From NCBI GenBank assembly GCA_024401055.1, contig JAKSLT010000010.1:1-51280 (forward strand): DNA of 51,280 bases, written 5' to 3'. Under the pieces are notes generated by a model. That model was given only the letters and a program-made list of their open reading frames with translations, was not told the DNA's origin and ran no database searches. How positions within the stretch are numbered: the stretch's first letter is position 1; each line of letters opens with the position of its first letter. The DNA is from Bacteroidaceae bacterium (GTDB lineage: Bacteria; Bacteroidota; Bacteroidia; Bacteroidales; Bacteroidaceae). The position numbers and the translations under genes were made by a program. Shown here piece by piece: positions 27,801-34,883 of the stretch.

Positions 27801-27851
27801 GCCGGCCGTGGCCTGAACGTAGTGAACGGCAAGAAGGTTCTCAAGAAGTAA
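21852..27851 (+). CDS. Giant secreted multidomain protein with fibronectin type III and duplicated discoidin-like modules
   Basis: 1999 residues with a signal peptide (MKKIFCLIALMIATVSLASA). An N-terminal beta domain (about 25-260) is followed by beta-sandwich segments. A fibronectin type III-like domain sits at about 682-770 (VTIDWTDRYAEAAKWEVRYQ). Two F5/8C (discoidin)-like domains lie at about 1127-1265 (NPATYWHTNWHS) and 1511-1655 (DVKTYWHSAWEE). Each is followed by a helical FIVAR-like segment (AAALQQAISVAKAI, AAALQEAIETAKAI). The end is a short beta domain and the IYNLQGQR...GLNVVNGKKVLKK tail. Discoidin and Fn3 domains bind sugars or host matrix, so adhesion is likely; no catalytic domain is recognised. 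GC content is high and uniform. Confidence 0.78.
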   Translation: MKKIFCLIALMIATVSLASAQVIGAYSLTKSSGAYAEMAGGTALDLSTVKYVAEPEANATVAFAYGADGLVQGTKLTDIKGLPLGFDFEYNGTMMKYFAINGSGIVYLSDTESFQVWPAQPYNALTAGASYSTAPCVGMSGSQSKVRITDDTAITYSVSGDEGKKVFTAQFKGLVNATNYNGSSSATSNMQIKLYQENGRVELIFGAWSGESSLVTRMGLAGLNGDMLNVKGSLDAPTTASTSSTLTIVPANVVAGTTFTFDAPAPCVTPTVQPTELTATVTSVSAEGQFTPVESGADHYLIALLQGDATFTPADGEMYAAKATPAEGVTILDYTTGNTYRTQTLGDLVPSTDYTVRVYAANSLCKNGPVYNLVEPLEYKFTTALDMPASLDLTPASPTSVKINVAADAKGDQVLVAVNQNPALNFSTNFPESYGAFGTPTGTYKVGDEIEGGGRVVYVGPAKDGIVAEGFTPNQPVYVNAWSTDGAGNYGTIYQEGRTSTELQLPYAADYHNMGTYMEPAGYVVNDEYISNVTVDTGADGHTAANGFSWKSAGAAGADDMAVGTVTLPAFQIPAAGARMTFDYQIYIWGRFGNSVVNWEDQILDVEVAEAGTDNYKSIFKLGDGNDPEVIDTEFHTYTVTPEAFKAYVGKKVSLRFKWSRYNDAYSFIHNIFIEEVPEIDYASEVTVTAVDGGDVTIDWTDRYAEAAKWEVRYQKVGTTSWSAPVATTEKPYTVKDLDLSSQYTIQVRVVAGEKVSPWAEVSARTSLGSPYSITFEALPFTDGWEAKQFAVDGTAITLTDDAVTNWRYNANYGLMYSGNYDRALVTPAIKLGDTEKLYTITVTPGRAVTAALKNASYIAVSKDNGATWKVADAVSFDGLTSSVQMSLSGSVKVALCIAKGNTTFYIKGFGIEATYDPELAGKSVENYSEKAATVQPRTWYVLTQTRNGESPAYDSELGGKIMRASKNFSIPKGSNVEEYTQYLIRLLPTEFEGVYHMQWGNGNFWGANLNSVDNIENAGMFKIYNINGEDTHFGINGTPDGTTLGQPLDNNGEGKDVSFWGSGEVTSLNGNNDWKFYPVEFGIYDAEQLVRNAEMAELIAQLEKTMAKNDRAQVGDNLITEESQLSSDYSDPDEGKSLGALIDENPATYWHTNWHSVPAEGTHPTLKIELAEPISGDIQLTFQRRDSKRDHSTGMQILTSTDGENYTEAATVELPFTATGEVVRGIFNLAEPAKYLAVYSNGAVQGNGTTPEDASRNYWHVAELQLNKYISATPLNEKYPDAAAALQQAISVAKAIDKPSAEDIAALQAAYEAYVEGTTPKPFVLGPQDISDEKAYIIYTEARGGLTVVGEEATALNGTSENGVGQTVEDTNVLQQFAFVGYEGDYYLYSLGAQKYVSVSGLTEKAANPIQFADADESTVRLYFDGQHNFNLGGSKQFTCDTWKYKDAGNSFIIKAVADFDQSALVEAIAADVQQSKLNAALAETIAQAQAAYDIHNIAGDVLIHEADQFSSPYTTTDDQCDDIDEVYTYLLDNDVKTYWHSAWEEGEQPMHTHYLQVNLAELVDGDILLQMTRRNVLGNHITKMSVEASTDGVDFTQAAAFELPYTAGGETVSAEFKLDTPATFLRFFADETTGNEANAGYWHAAEFQLFKALEKSRNEINPDVAAALQEAIETAKAIENATQEDIDALVQALSVYNASIMKMPADTETMYFTAEQLRNEVLNIGHALIGILGVTTTGDKYINGSTQTERASADGTLAGVRAPEEAEYIEVLPADGGYYLRQHSAEEGQGYLACAAGGNFSITDQAGANVWTIVGPDEEGYGDVSGYDDIYSDIAKELNPNMVRFISQGQYLNGQTFGQTGGLRGGTGAWSFNYVRNANYVVEEPEVITYTIKFVNTPEDGAYLQIGGNWYSEGETVESETELTAEDITVSCDPAYTYEISIENGVITVTFAVDPLVGINGISGDAKNATIYNLQGQRINAAGRGLNVVNGKKVLKK

Positions 27852-28047
27852 GCGCAGAGATTCAAGTTCGCTTGAAATCTATGCCTTATGAAAAGAAGCT
27901 CGCTGATGTAATCAGCAAGGTTCTCAAGAAATAATACCGAACAATCGACACTTCGAAATCTCGAAATTTCGAATTATCGAAACCTCGTATAATCGACATC
28001 TCGACATCTCGAAACCTCGAATTTCCGAATAATCGATTTCTCTCTCA
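27852..28047. repeat. Decayed gene end and TCGAAATCTCGA-type short repeats
   Basis: 27917-27934 repeats the last 18 bp of the preceding gene with one change. 27952-28037 is a run of degenerate TCGAAAT/CTCGA units that are largely self-complementary. Confidence 0.55.
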
Positions 28048-28085
28048 AAGAAGGCCGTGCAGCAATGCGCGGCCTTCTTATTTTT
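28048..28085 (+). terminator. Intrinsic terminator
   Basis: Perfect arms AAGAAGGCCG / CGGCCTTCTT with a 12-nt loop, then ATTTTT. It probably ends the giant-protein transcript. Confidence 0.8.
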
Positions 28086-28090
28086 CTCTT

Positions 28091-28146
28091 TTCCGTTTCA
28101 CCGGATGCTTGACGGATTTTTCCAAACGCAGTTCCAATTTCATTTT
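28091..28146 (+). repeat. 56-bp dispersed repeat, copy 1
   Basis: Matches 34435-34490 at about 51 of 56 positions; the core TTCCAAACGCAGTTCCAATT is identical. It abuts the palindrome array directly. Confidence 0.75.
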
Positions 28147-28222
28147 GACAATTGTCAAAAGTTTTTTCGACAGTTGTCAAAAGTTTTTTCGACAGTTGTC
28201 AAAAATAGTTTCGACAATTGTC
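28147..28222. promoter_or_regulatory. Four palindromes at exact 22-bp spacing
   Basis: GACAATTGTC, GACAGTTGTC, GACAGTTGTC and GACAATTGTC start at 28147, 28169, 28191 and 28213, separated by AAAAGTTTTTTC-like linkers. This is operator- or iteron-like; see the finding. Confidence 0.7.
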
Positions 28223-28829
28223 AAAACGTTTTTAATTCGGCCGAGAGTGCTACGCAAGCCGTGTCCGCCCTTGCCGGACGGCGATATGGGGTTATGTGTG
28301 GGGGATAAGGTTTAGCGGAAAGTCGGCAGGGTTTGCAGGCATTGTCCGCGGGGCTGTGCACACGGGCGGATGTAGCGATGTAGGAAGTGTAGCGAATAAT
28401 GTACTACACGTGCGCGTGCGCGTTCATTATTTATATATAGCAGCCCTCGAAGCCGAACTTCAAGGCCCTGAGGAAAATAAAAAATAAAAAGTAAAAAATA
28501 AAAAATTTTTGGCGAAGGCCAAAATGCCGAGGGGTTGGGGGAGGGTCTGTGAGGGGGTAGGGGAGGGTCTGTCAGGGGAGGGCCTTCACTATCTTCTGTG
28601 TCTGATGCTTCTTTTTCACGCTGCGAAGTGCTTTAAGGTGACCTCCGTTTTCGTAAACTCGTGTTTGCAAACTTGGATTTTGCAAAAATGCGGGGCCGTT
28701 TTGAAACTTTTATAACAAAAATGAGGCTATTTAAGGTTATTTAACAAATTGGGGGGGGTAAATCTTAAAAAATGTTGTAAATTCGCGGTCGAAACACAAC
28801 CCCTTTTTATTAACTTAATCTTATAAACA
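28223..28829. other. Gene-free stretch before the susC-like gene
   Basis: Contains an alternating GTGCGCGTGCGCG stretch near 28411, a G-run cluster at 28530-28582, and a weak -7 box TAAATTCG at 28778-28785 that may belong to the susC promoter. I see no -33 box at the right distance. Confidence 0.4.
28530..28582 (+). other. G-run cluster, possible G-quadruplex
   Basis: At least seven runs of three to five G's, with a repeated GGAGGGTCTGT. Confidence 0.5.
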
Positions 28830-31800
28830 ATGAAAAAAGCGATTAAGACATTCAACTTAATGCTGCTGCTTGCAGGTCTCTGCAGTGGTGCAGCATTCGC
28901 TGCCTCCGCTCCGGCTCCCGCAGCCGCTCAGCAGCAGCAAAATGATGTCGCACAGGGTGTCGTGCTCGATGCAACGGGCATGCCTCTTGCAGGTGCTACC
29001 GTAGCCGTCAAGGGCACTGGACGCGGCGCAACGACTGATGCCAACGGTCGTTTCTCCATCACAGGCGTGAAGCCCGGAGAGACCATCCACGTGAGCTACA
29101 TCGGCTATGCGGCTCAGGACGTGCAGTGGACCGGCGGCACTATGGACTTCGTGCTGAATGAGGACAACACTGCCCTTCAGGAAGCCGTAGTAGTAGGTTT
29201 CGGCACGCAGAAAAAGGTGAACCTGACCGGTGCCGTAAGCCAGGTGAAGATGGAAGACGTGCTGGGCGACCGTCCCGTGACGAACGCAGCAGCAGCCCTC
29301 CAGGGTGCCATCCCCGGCCTTACGCTCGGCGGCGGCTCCAGCATTGACGGCAGCAAGAGCATGAAGATTCGCGGCACGCTGTCCATCAACGGCGGCAGCC
29401 CCCTCGTGCTCATCGACAACGTTGAGGGCGACCTCGACATGGTTAACCCCGAGGACATCGAGAGCGTCAGCGTCCTGAAGGATGCAGCCTCCGCTGCCAT
29501 CTACGGCGCACGCGCTGCCGGCGGTGTGATTCTGGTTACGACCAAGCACCCGAAGGCCGATGCCAAGTTTAAGCTGAACTACAACTTCAACGCCGGTTTC
29601 GACAAGCGCCTCACCACTCTGGAGCAGGCCAGCCTGACCGACTTCATCAATGCCTACGACCAGGCAGGCTACACCAAGACCTACTGGGCCGGCAACGGTG
29701 ACATCAACCGCTGGGGCGAGCTCCTCGCTCAGTACAAGGCCGACCCCAACATGGCCGGTATTGTGGGCGACGGTATCTATAAGGAAGGCAGCGCCGTGTA
29801 TTGGCTGAGCGAGAAGAACCTCTCCAAGCAAATCTTCGAGAACGGCGTGATGAACAAGCACAACCTGACCGCCAGCGGCGGCACTGACCGCATTCAGTTC
29901 CGCATCGGCGCCGGCTACGTGCACCGCAACGGTCCGCTGATCACCAACCACGACAAGTTCGTGCGCAAGAACATCAGCACGTTCATCAGCGGTAAGGTGA
30001 CGAAGTGGTTTACTTCCGAGGCCAACATCACCTACACCAACGCCAACAAGCAGATGCCCGAGAACATCGCCGGTGGCTTCTATTCCACCCGTCTGCTGAA
30101 CTACTATCCCGAAGGCAACATGCCCGCCTCCATCAACGGTGCTGACGCCGACTATCCCACGCAGGCTCCCGACAACCTGATCAGACTCTCTCCCGTGAGC
30201 AGCACCGACCGTGCCGTGGCCCGCATCAACCTGCGCGAGATCTTCACCATCCTTCCCGGCTGGACCGTGACGGGTGAGTACACCTTCGATCGCAAGGACG
30301 TCAACTACAGCTTCTATAGCGACAGCTTCAAGTTCGCCGACTGCCAGCTGGCCGTCAAGAACAGCGTAGAGGCCGGTCAGGACTACTATCAGAAGAGCGA
30401 CGCCATCACGAAGTACAACGCCATCAACGTTTACTCCAACTACAACCACACCTGGGGCAAGCACGAGCTCAAAGTAATGGGCGGCTTCAACCAGGAGAGC
30501 AGCGACTATAAGTACTTCTATGCTCAGATCAAGGGTCAGAGCGTGCCCAGCGTGCCCAGCTTCGGCGGCGGCACCGGCGAGAAGAACATCACCGACAGCT
30601 ACTCGCAGTACACCATCCGCAGCGGCTTCGGCCGTATCAACTACGTCTACGACAACCGCTACCTCTTCGAACTCAGCGGACGTTACGACGGTTCCTCCAA
30701 GTTCCCCACCGACAGCCGCTTCGGCTTCTTCCCCAGCGGTTCTATCGGCTGGCGCGTAGATCAGGAAGCCTTCATGGCCAAGACCAAGAGCTGGCTCGAC
30801 GAGTTCAAGCTCCGCGCTTCCTACGGCGCTCTGGGCAACCAGAACATCAGCCCTTACCAGTTCTCGCCCTCCATGGCCCTCAACACCATGAGCACCTCCT
30901 GGATTGACGGTTACGGCTATGTGGCCACCATCGCCACTCCCTCGCTCGTGAACTCCGCCTTCACTTGGGAGAAGGTTCGTTCCTTCGACTTCGGCGTTGA
31001 CCTCGCCTTCCTGAAGAACCGCCTGACCGCTACCTTCGACGTGTTCAAGCGCACCACCAAGGGTATGCTTGCCGCCGGTGTTGAAATCCCCGCCATCGTC
31101 GGTGCCGCCGCTCCTCTGCAGAACGTGGCTGACATGAAGACCAAGGGTTGGGAACTCGACCTCCGCTGGCGCGACCACCACGGTGACTGGACTTACTATG
31201 TAGGCTTCAACATCTACGACCAGATCTCCGAGATTACCAAGTACAACAACGAGTCCGGTCTCCTCTCCGACTACTACGTTGGCCAGCGCCTCGGCGAAAT
31301 CTGGGGCTACCGCGCTGACGGCTACTACACCATCGACGACTTCGACGCCGAGCTCGCCAAGGGCGGCACGTGGAAGCTCAAGGACGGCGTTGTTGGCATC
31401 CAGGGCTACAACGTACAGCCCGGTGACGTGAAGTTCCGCGACCTTAACGGCGACGGCACCATCAACAGCGGCGCCAACACCGTAGAGGACTCCGGCGACC
31501 GTGAAATCATCGGCAACAACATCGCCCGCTATCAGTTCGGCGGCAACTTCGGCGTAAGCTGGAAGGGCCTCAGCCTCGACGTTCAGTTCCAGGGCGTAGG
31601 CAAGCGCGACTACTGGCTCAGCGGTGCTGCCATCTTCCCCTTCGCAGGCAGTGGCGCAGCCGACGCTGTGTTCCAGCCCCTGTTCTACAACCAGACCGAC
31701 TACTGGACAGCCAAGAGCTACGATCCCGCCAGCCCCGACTACATGGTGGCTGCCAATCCCGACGCTACCCTCTTCCGTATCTACGACCAGGGCAACTGCG

Positions 31801-32069
31801 TGGGCAGCAACACCCGCGTCAGCGACAAGTACATGACCAACGCTGCCTATCTGCGCGTCAAGAACCTCACCCTCGGCTACACCTTCAACGAGAACCTCAT
31901 CCAGAAGATTCGCCTCTCCGCAGCCAAGGTATTCATGAGCATCGACAACCTTGCCACCATCAAGCACACTCCCAAGGGCTACGACCCCGAAGGCAACGGC
32001 AGCAACGCTATCGACTACTCCTATCCCTTCTATCGTACAATTTCCTTCGGTGTTAACCTCACCTTCTAA
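28830..32069 (+). CDS. SusC/RagA-type TonB-dependent outer-membrane receptor
   Basis: 1079 residues, a plug-and-barrel transporter that imports oligosaccharides or peptides with energy from TonB. The signal peptide is followed by a short Ala/Pro/Gln stretch. A carboxypeptidase-regulatory-like domain covers about 42-112 (GVVLDATGMPLAGATVAVKGTG broken after the turn). The family motif ALQEAVVVGFGTQKKVNLTGAV is at about 115-137, and the plug contains IRGTLSINGGSPLVLIDNVEG and SVLKDAASAAIYGARAAGGVILV. The barrel ends in ...FGVNLTF with the expected terminal phenylalanine. The susD-like gene starts 14 bp downstream. The substrate cannot be read from the sequence. Confidence 0.97.
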   Translation: MKKAIKTFNLMLLLAGLCSGAAFAASAPAPAAAQQQQNDVAQGVVLDATGMPLAGATVAVKGTGRGATTDANGRFSITGVKPGETIHVSYIGYAAQDVQWTGGTMDFVLNEDNTALQEAVVVGFGTQKKVNLTGAVSQVKMEDVLGDRPVTNAAAALQGAIPGLTLGGGSSIDGSKSMKIRGTLSINGGSPLVLIDNVEGDLDMVNPEDIESVSVLKDAASAAIYGARAAGGVILVTTKHPKADAKFKLNYNFNAGFDKRLTTLEQASLTDFINAYDQAGYTKTYWAGNGDINRWGELLAQYKADPNMAGIVGDGIYKEGSAVYWLSEKNLSKQIFENGVMNKHNLTASGGTDRIQFRIGAGYVHRNGPLITNHDKFVRKNISTFISGKVTKWFTSEANITYTNANKQMPENIAGGFYSTRLLNYYPEGNMPASINGADADYPTQAPDNLIRLSPVSSTDRAVARINLREIFTILPGWTVTGEYTFDRKDVNYSFYSDSFKFADCQLAVKNSVEAGQDYYQKSDAITKYNAINVYSNYNHTWGKHELKVMGGFNQESSDYKYFYAQIKGQSVPSVPSFGGGTGEKNITDSYSQYTIRSGFGRINYVYDNRYLFELSGRYDGSSKFPTDSRFGFFPSGSIGWRVDQEAFMAKTKSWLDEFKLRASYGALGNQNISPYQFSPSMALNTMSTSWIDGYGYVATIATPSLVNSAFTWEKVRSFDFGVDLAFLKNRLTATFDVFKRTTKGMLAAGVEIPAIVGAAAPLQNVADMKTKGWELDLRWRDHHGDWTYYVGFNIYDQISEITKYNNESGLLSDYYVGQRLGEIWGYRADGYYTIDDFDAELAKGGTWKLKDGVVGIQGYNVQPGDVKFRDLNGDGTINSGANTVEDSGDREIIGNNIARYQFGGNFGVSWKGLSLDVQFQGVGKRDYWLSGAAIFPFAGSGAADAVFQPLFYNQTDYWTAKSYDPASPDYMVAANPDATLFRIYDQGNCVGSNTRVSDKYMTNAAYLRVKNLTLGYTFNENLIQKIRLSAAKVFMSIDNLATIKHTPKGYDPEGNGSNAIDYSYPFYRTISFGVNLTF

Positions 32070-32083
32070 AACCTCCGACGATC

Positions 32084-34204
32084 ATGAAAACAAAAGTTAT
32101 GCTTTCAGCCCTCCTGGCCAGTGCGGCCCTGGGCTTTACATCCTGTAACGATGAGTTCATGGAGCGTTATCCTGTGACAGACCTCACCGAAGAGAACGCT
32201 TTCCAGGCTTACGACAACTACGTATCCTTCCTGTACCCCTGCTACGAGATGTTCCGCAACGGCAACATTTCCACCAGCACCGTGGGTACCGGCGCCTACT
32301 ACACCAGCGGCCAGTTCCGCGGTGACTTCAACGCTGGCCTCGTGACCGACCGCGGCCTCAGCCAGAACCCCTACGCCTATCGTACCATCAGCGCCACCTC
32401 CTCCTCCAGCGCTTGGAACTTCTCCTACATCCGCCGCATCGCCATCGCCCTGCGCCACATTGATGAAGGCGAGAAGGACGGTACCCTCACCAAGGAACAG
32501 GCCACACACCTCCGCGGCGTAGCCAAGTTCTTCCACGCTTTCTGGTACATGGAACTCGTTGACCGCTTCGGCGACGTGCCCTACGTAGAAGAGGAAATCA
32601 CCGACCTCAGCGACAAGGGTCCCGCCTACGGTCCCCGCACGGCTCGCGCAAAAGTAGTGACGAATATCATCGCCAACCTTGAGTATGCCATCGCCAACAT
32701 CGGCACTGCCGACGGAAAGAACGGCCTCACCGCCGACGCAGCCCGCGCCGCACTCAGCCGCTTCCTCCTCCGCGAAGGCACATGGGCCAAGTACCACAAG
32801 CTCAATGAGCCCTGGCAGGAATACCTCAAGAAGTGCGTCAAGGTCAGCGAAGAGCTCATGGGCAAGTATCCCAACCTCTACAACGGTAACGGCTCCGAGC
32901 CCGAACCCGCTGCAGGTTACGGCGAAATGCTCACCACCGAGAAGCTCGGCGGCGTCCCCGGCGTCATCTTCTATCAGGAATATGCCGACGGTATCCTCAT
33001 GCACCGCGCCAACGACTACGAGCACATCGCTGCCCACGCAGCAGACGTGCCCCAGCACGTAGTAGACCTCTTCCTTATGAAGAACGGTAAGCCCGTCGCC
33101 AACGCAGCCTCCGGCTATCAGGGCGGTAAGGAGAAAGACATGTGGGCCACCTTCGCCGATCGCGACCCCCGTCTCTATCAGTGCATCCAGCCCCCCTATG
33201 CCGTACTGGCCAACAGCGGCGACGTTGACGGCGTGACCAAGTTCCCCACCTGGCGCTTCATCCAGGAAGGCGACGTTGTGGGAACCCACACCGCCACTGC
33301 CGAAGACGTAGCCAAGTATCGTTTCTACATCGACTACATGGGCGCCAACGCCAAGTGCCAGCGTGGCGGCATGACCTTCAACGCTGAACTCGGCATGAAG
33401 CGCTGCCCCGGCCAGAACTGGGGTGCTTCCCTCGAGCCCACCAGCCCGAACCTCACCACCAACTCACAGACCGCCTACATGTGCTGCCGCACCGGTTACT
33501 ACATCTGGAAGAACTACGATATGTGGGAGTATGCCACCGGTTCCTCCAACTACTGCGTAGCCGACAAGCCCATCTTCCGCATCGAAGAGGTACTGCTCAA
33601 CGAGGCAGAGGCCAAGTATGAACTCGGCGAGTTCGACCAGGCCGTAGCCGACAAGACCATCAACCTCCTCCGCACCCGTGCAGGAGTAGCCCCCATGACC
33701 GTCAGCGAAATCACCGCCGACTTCGACCCCAACCGCGACCGCGGCGTTGCAGGCCCCAGCCACAAGTGGTGGAGCGGCAACATGGAAGACTACGAAGTGG
33801 CTCCCGTCCTCTGGGAAATCCGTCGCGAGCGCCTCATCGAGCTCTTCGCAGAAGGTTACAGCTGGTATGACGTCCGTCGTTGGGCCAAGGCACCCTACTT
33901 CATCAACCACCAGCCTTGCGGCATGTGGATTAAGGCCACCGACAACATCTACAACACCAAGAACAATGCCTACTCCGGCAGCTTCGTGAACTACGAAGAA
34001 ATCGAGGCCAACGGTCAGGCCAACTCCGAGGCCAACAGCGCCGGCAGCGGCTGGATATACACGCTCCCCGCTCCCATGCAGTACGGAGGCTGGCAGGACG
34101 CCTACTACCTCAACATGGTGCCCACCGACCAGATAGTCCTCAATGGCAATATCACGCAGAACCCCGGCTACGAAGAACTCTTCGGTGCCGTTGGAGCTGA
34201 ATAA
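32084..34204 (+). CDS. SusD/RagB-type surface lipoprotein
   Basis: 706 residues. The signal sequence ends in a lipobox (LGFTSC, Cys21), so the protein is a lipoprotein on the cell surface that forms the lid of the SusC barrel and captures the substrate. The N-terminal ERYPVTDLTEENAFQ, the helical tetratricopeptide-like part (RGVAKFFHAFWYMELVDRFGDVPY) and the C-terminal RRERLIELFAEGYSWYDVRRW are diagnostic of the RagB/SusD family. It is somewhat longer than the usual 500-600 residues. It is translationally close to susC and certainly in the same operon. No glycoside hydrolase follows directly: a terminator and 650 bp separate it from the sialidase. Confidence 0.96.
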   Translation: MKTKVMLSALLASAALGFTSCNDEFMERYPVTDLTEENAFQAYDNYVSFLYPCYEMFRNGNISTSTVGTGAYYTSGQFRGDFNAGLVTDRGLSQNPYAYRTISATSSSSAWNFSYIRRIAIALRHIDEGEKDGTLTKEQATHLRGVAKFFHAFWYMELVDRFGDVPYVEEEITDLSDKGPAYGPRTARAKVVTNIIANLEYAIANIGTADGKNGLTADAARAALSRFLLREGTWAKYHKLNEPWQEYLKKCVKVSEELMGKYPNLYNGNGSEPEPAAGYGEMLTTEKLGGVPGVIFYQEYADGILMHRANDYEHIAAHAADVPQHVVDLFLMKNGKPVANAASGYQGGKEKDMWATFADRDPRLYQCIQPPYAVLANSGDVDGVTKFPTWRFIQEGDVVGTHTATAEDVAKYRFYIDYMGANAKCQRGGMTFNAELGMKRCPGQNWGASLEPTSPNLTTNSQTAYMCCRTGYYIWKNYDMWEYATGSSNYCVADKPIFRIEEVLLNEAEAKYELGEFDQAVADKTINLLRTRAGVAPMTVSEITADFDPNRDRGVAGPSHKWWSGNMEDYEVAPVLWEIRRERLIELFAEGYSWYDVRRWAKAPYFINHQPCGMWIKATDNIYNTKNNAYSGSFVNYEEIEANGQANSEANSAGSGWIYTLPAPMQYGGWQDAYYLNMVPTDQIVLNGNITQNPGYEELFGAVGAE

Positions 34205-34229
34205 TTCTCTCGCCCCCACATCATTTTTC

Positions 34230-34264
34230 AATCCCGCCGGCAGCCCCGAGTTGCCGGCGGGATT
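34230..34264 (+). terminator. Terminator of the susC/susD operon
   Basis: Perfect 13-bp arms AATCCCGCCGGCA / TGCCGGCGGGATT with a 9-nt loop, 25 bp after the stop; only a weak T content follows. Confidence 0.65.
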
Positions 34265-34293
34265 GTAGAATATAGAGCGAGCCCGGCTTATAT

Positions 34294-34350
34294 ACATTAA
34301 AGCCGGCTCACTTTTACATTAAAGTCGGCTCACTTTACATCCGGGCCGGC
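34294..34350 (+). repeat. Tandem 22-bp repeats, two full units and one partial
   Basis: Units beginning ACATTAAAGCCGGCTCAC and ACATTAAAGTCGGCTCAC are followed by a partial ACATCCGGGCCGGC. They resemble the ATTAAA...GGACT units at 15907. Confidence 0.65.
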
Positions 34351-34434
34351 TTTACTTTTTATTGTTCTCCTATAAAGTCAAACGCGGACAATACAATACT
34401 TTTGCCATTCTCCATTATTTCCATTGACTGCGTT

Positions 34435-34501
34435 TCCCGTTTCGCCGAATGCTTGACGGATATTTCCAAACGCAGTTCCAATTTCATTTCAACAGCTGTT
34501 G
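34435..34501 (+). repeat. 56-bp dispersed repeat, copy 2, followed by a palindrome
   Basis: The second copy of 28091-28146. It runs directly into the palindrome CAACAGCTGTTG (34490-34501) and then AAAA, the same arrangement as copy 1 with a different palindrome. Confidence 0.75.
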
Positions 34502-34673
34502 AAAACACACGGGGTCGGTTTTCAACTTGAAGGGTGCTGCGTTCCGACAAACGCAATGGCCTTGAATAGGAACAACAGGAGGTATGGCGCCAAAGTGTTG
34601 AGTTTGCAACTTTAGAAATAGCAAAATGGGCGAAAAAGAGGAGCTTTAGGTGAAGTTTTATGGTGAAAATGCT

Positions 34674-34702
34674 TTGCAGGTTAGACCTTTATGCTAAATT
34701 TG
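34674..34702 (+). promoter_or_regulatory. Promoter of the sialidase gene
   Basis: TTG at 34674-34676, an 18-bp spacer, TAAATTTG at 34695-34702. The predicted leader is about 175 nt and AT-rich. Confidence 0.55.
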
Positions 34703-34883
34703 CAGCTATAATTGCGCGCGCATGCCTGCGCGGTATATATATAATGAGGATATAATAAGGATAAAGGCGAAGGACGGGAATTGATGTTCCGAAAGAAAAC
34801 CTTACGGTTCGGTTTGCAGCGCTTTCTTCTCCCCGCCAAGAAAACTTTCAAGACACGAATATCAACAATAATAATTACAAACA

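Noticed and set aside
28147..28222. CRISPR array
   Set aside because: The unit is short and contiguous with no unique spacers, only four copies, and no cas genes in the window.
28057..28315. Two short frames over the palindrome array
   Set aside because: They arise from the 22-bp repeats read in different frames; no start context and no homology-like features.
28857..31967. Open frame of 1036 codons on the minus strand
   Set aside because: Antisense shadow of the susC-like gene; no recognisable domain.
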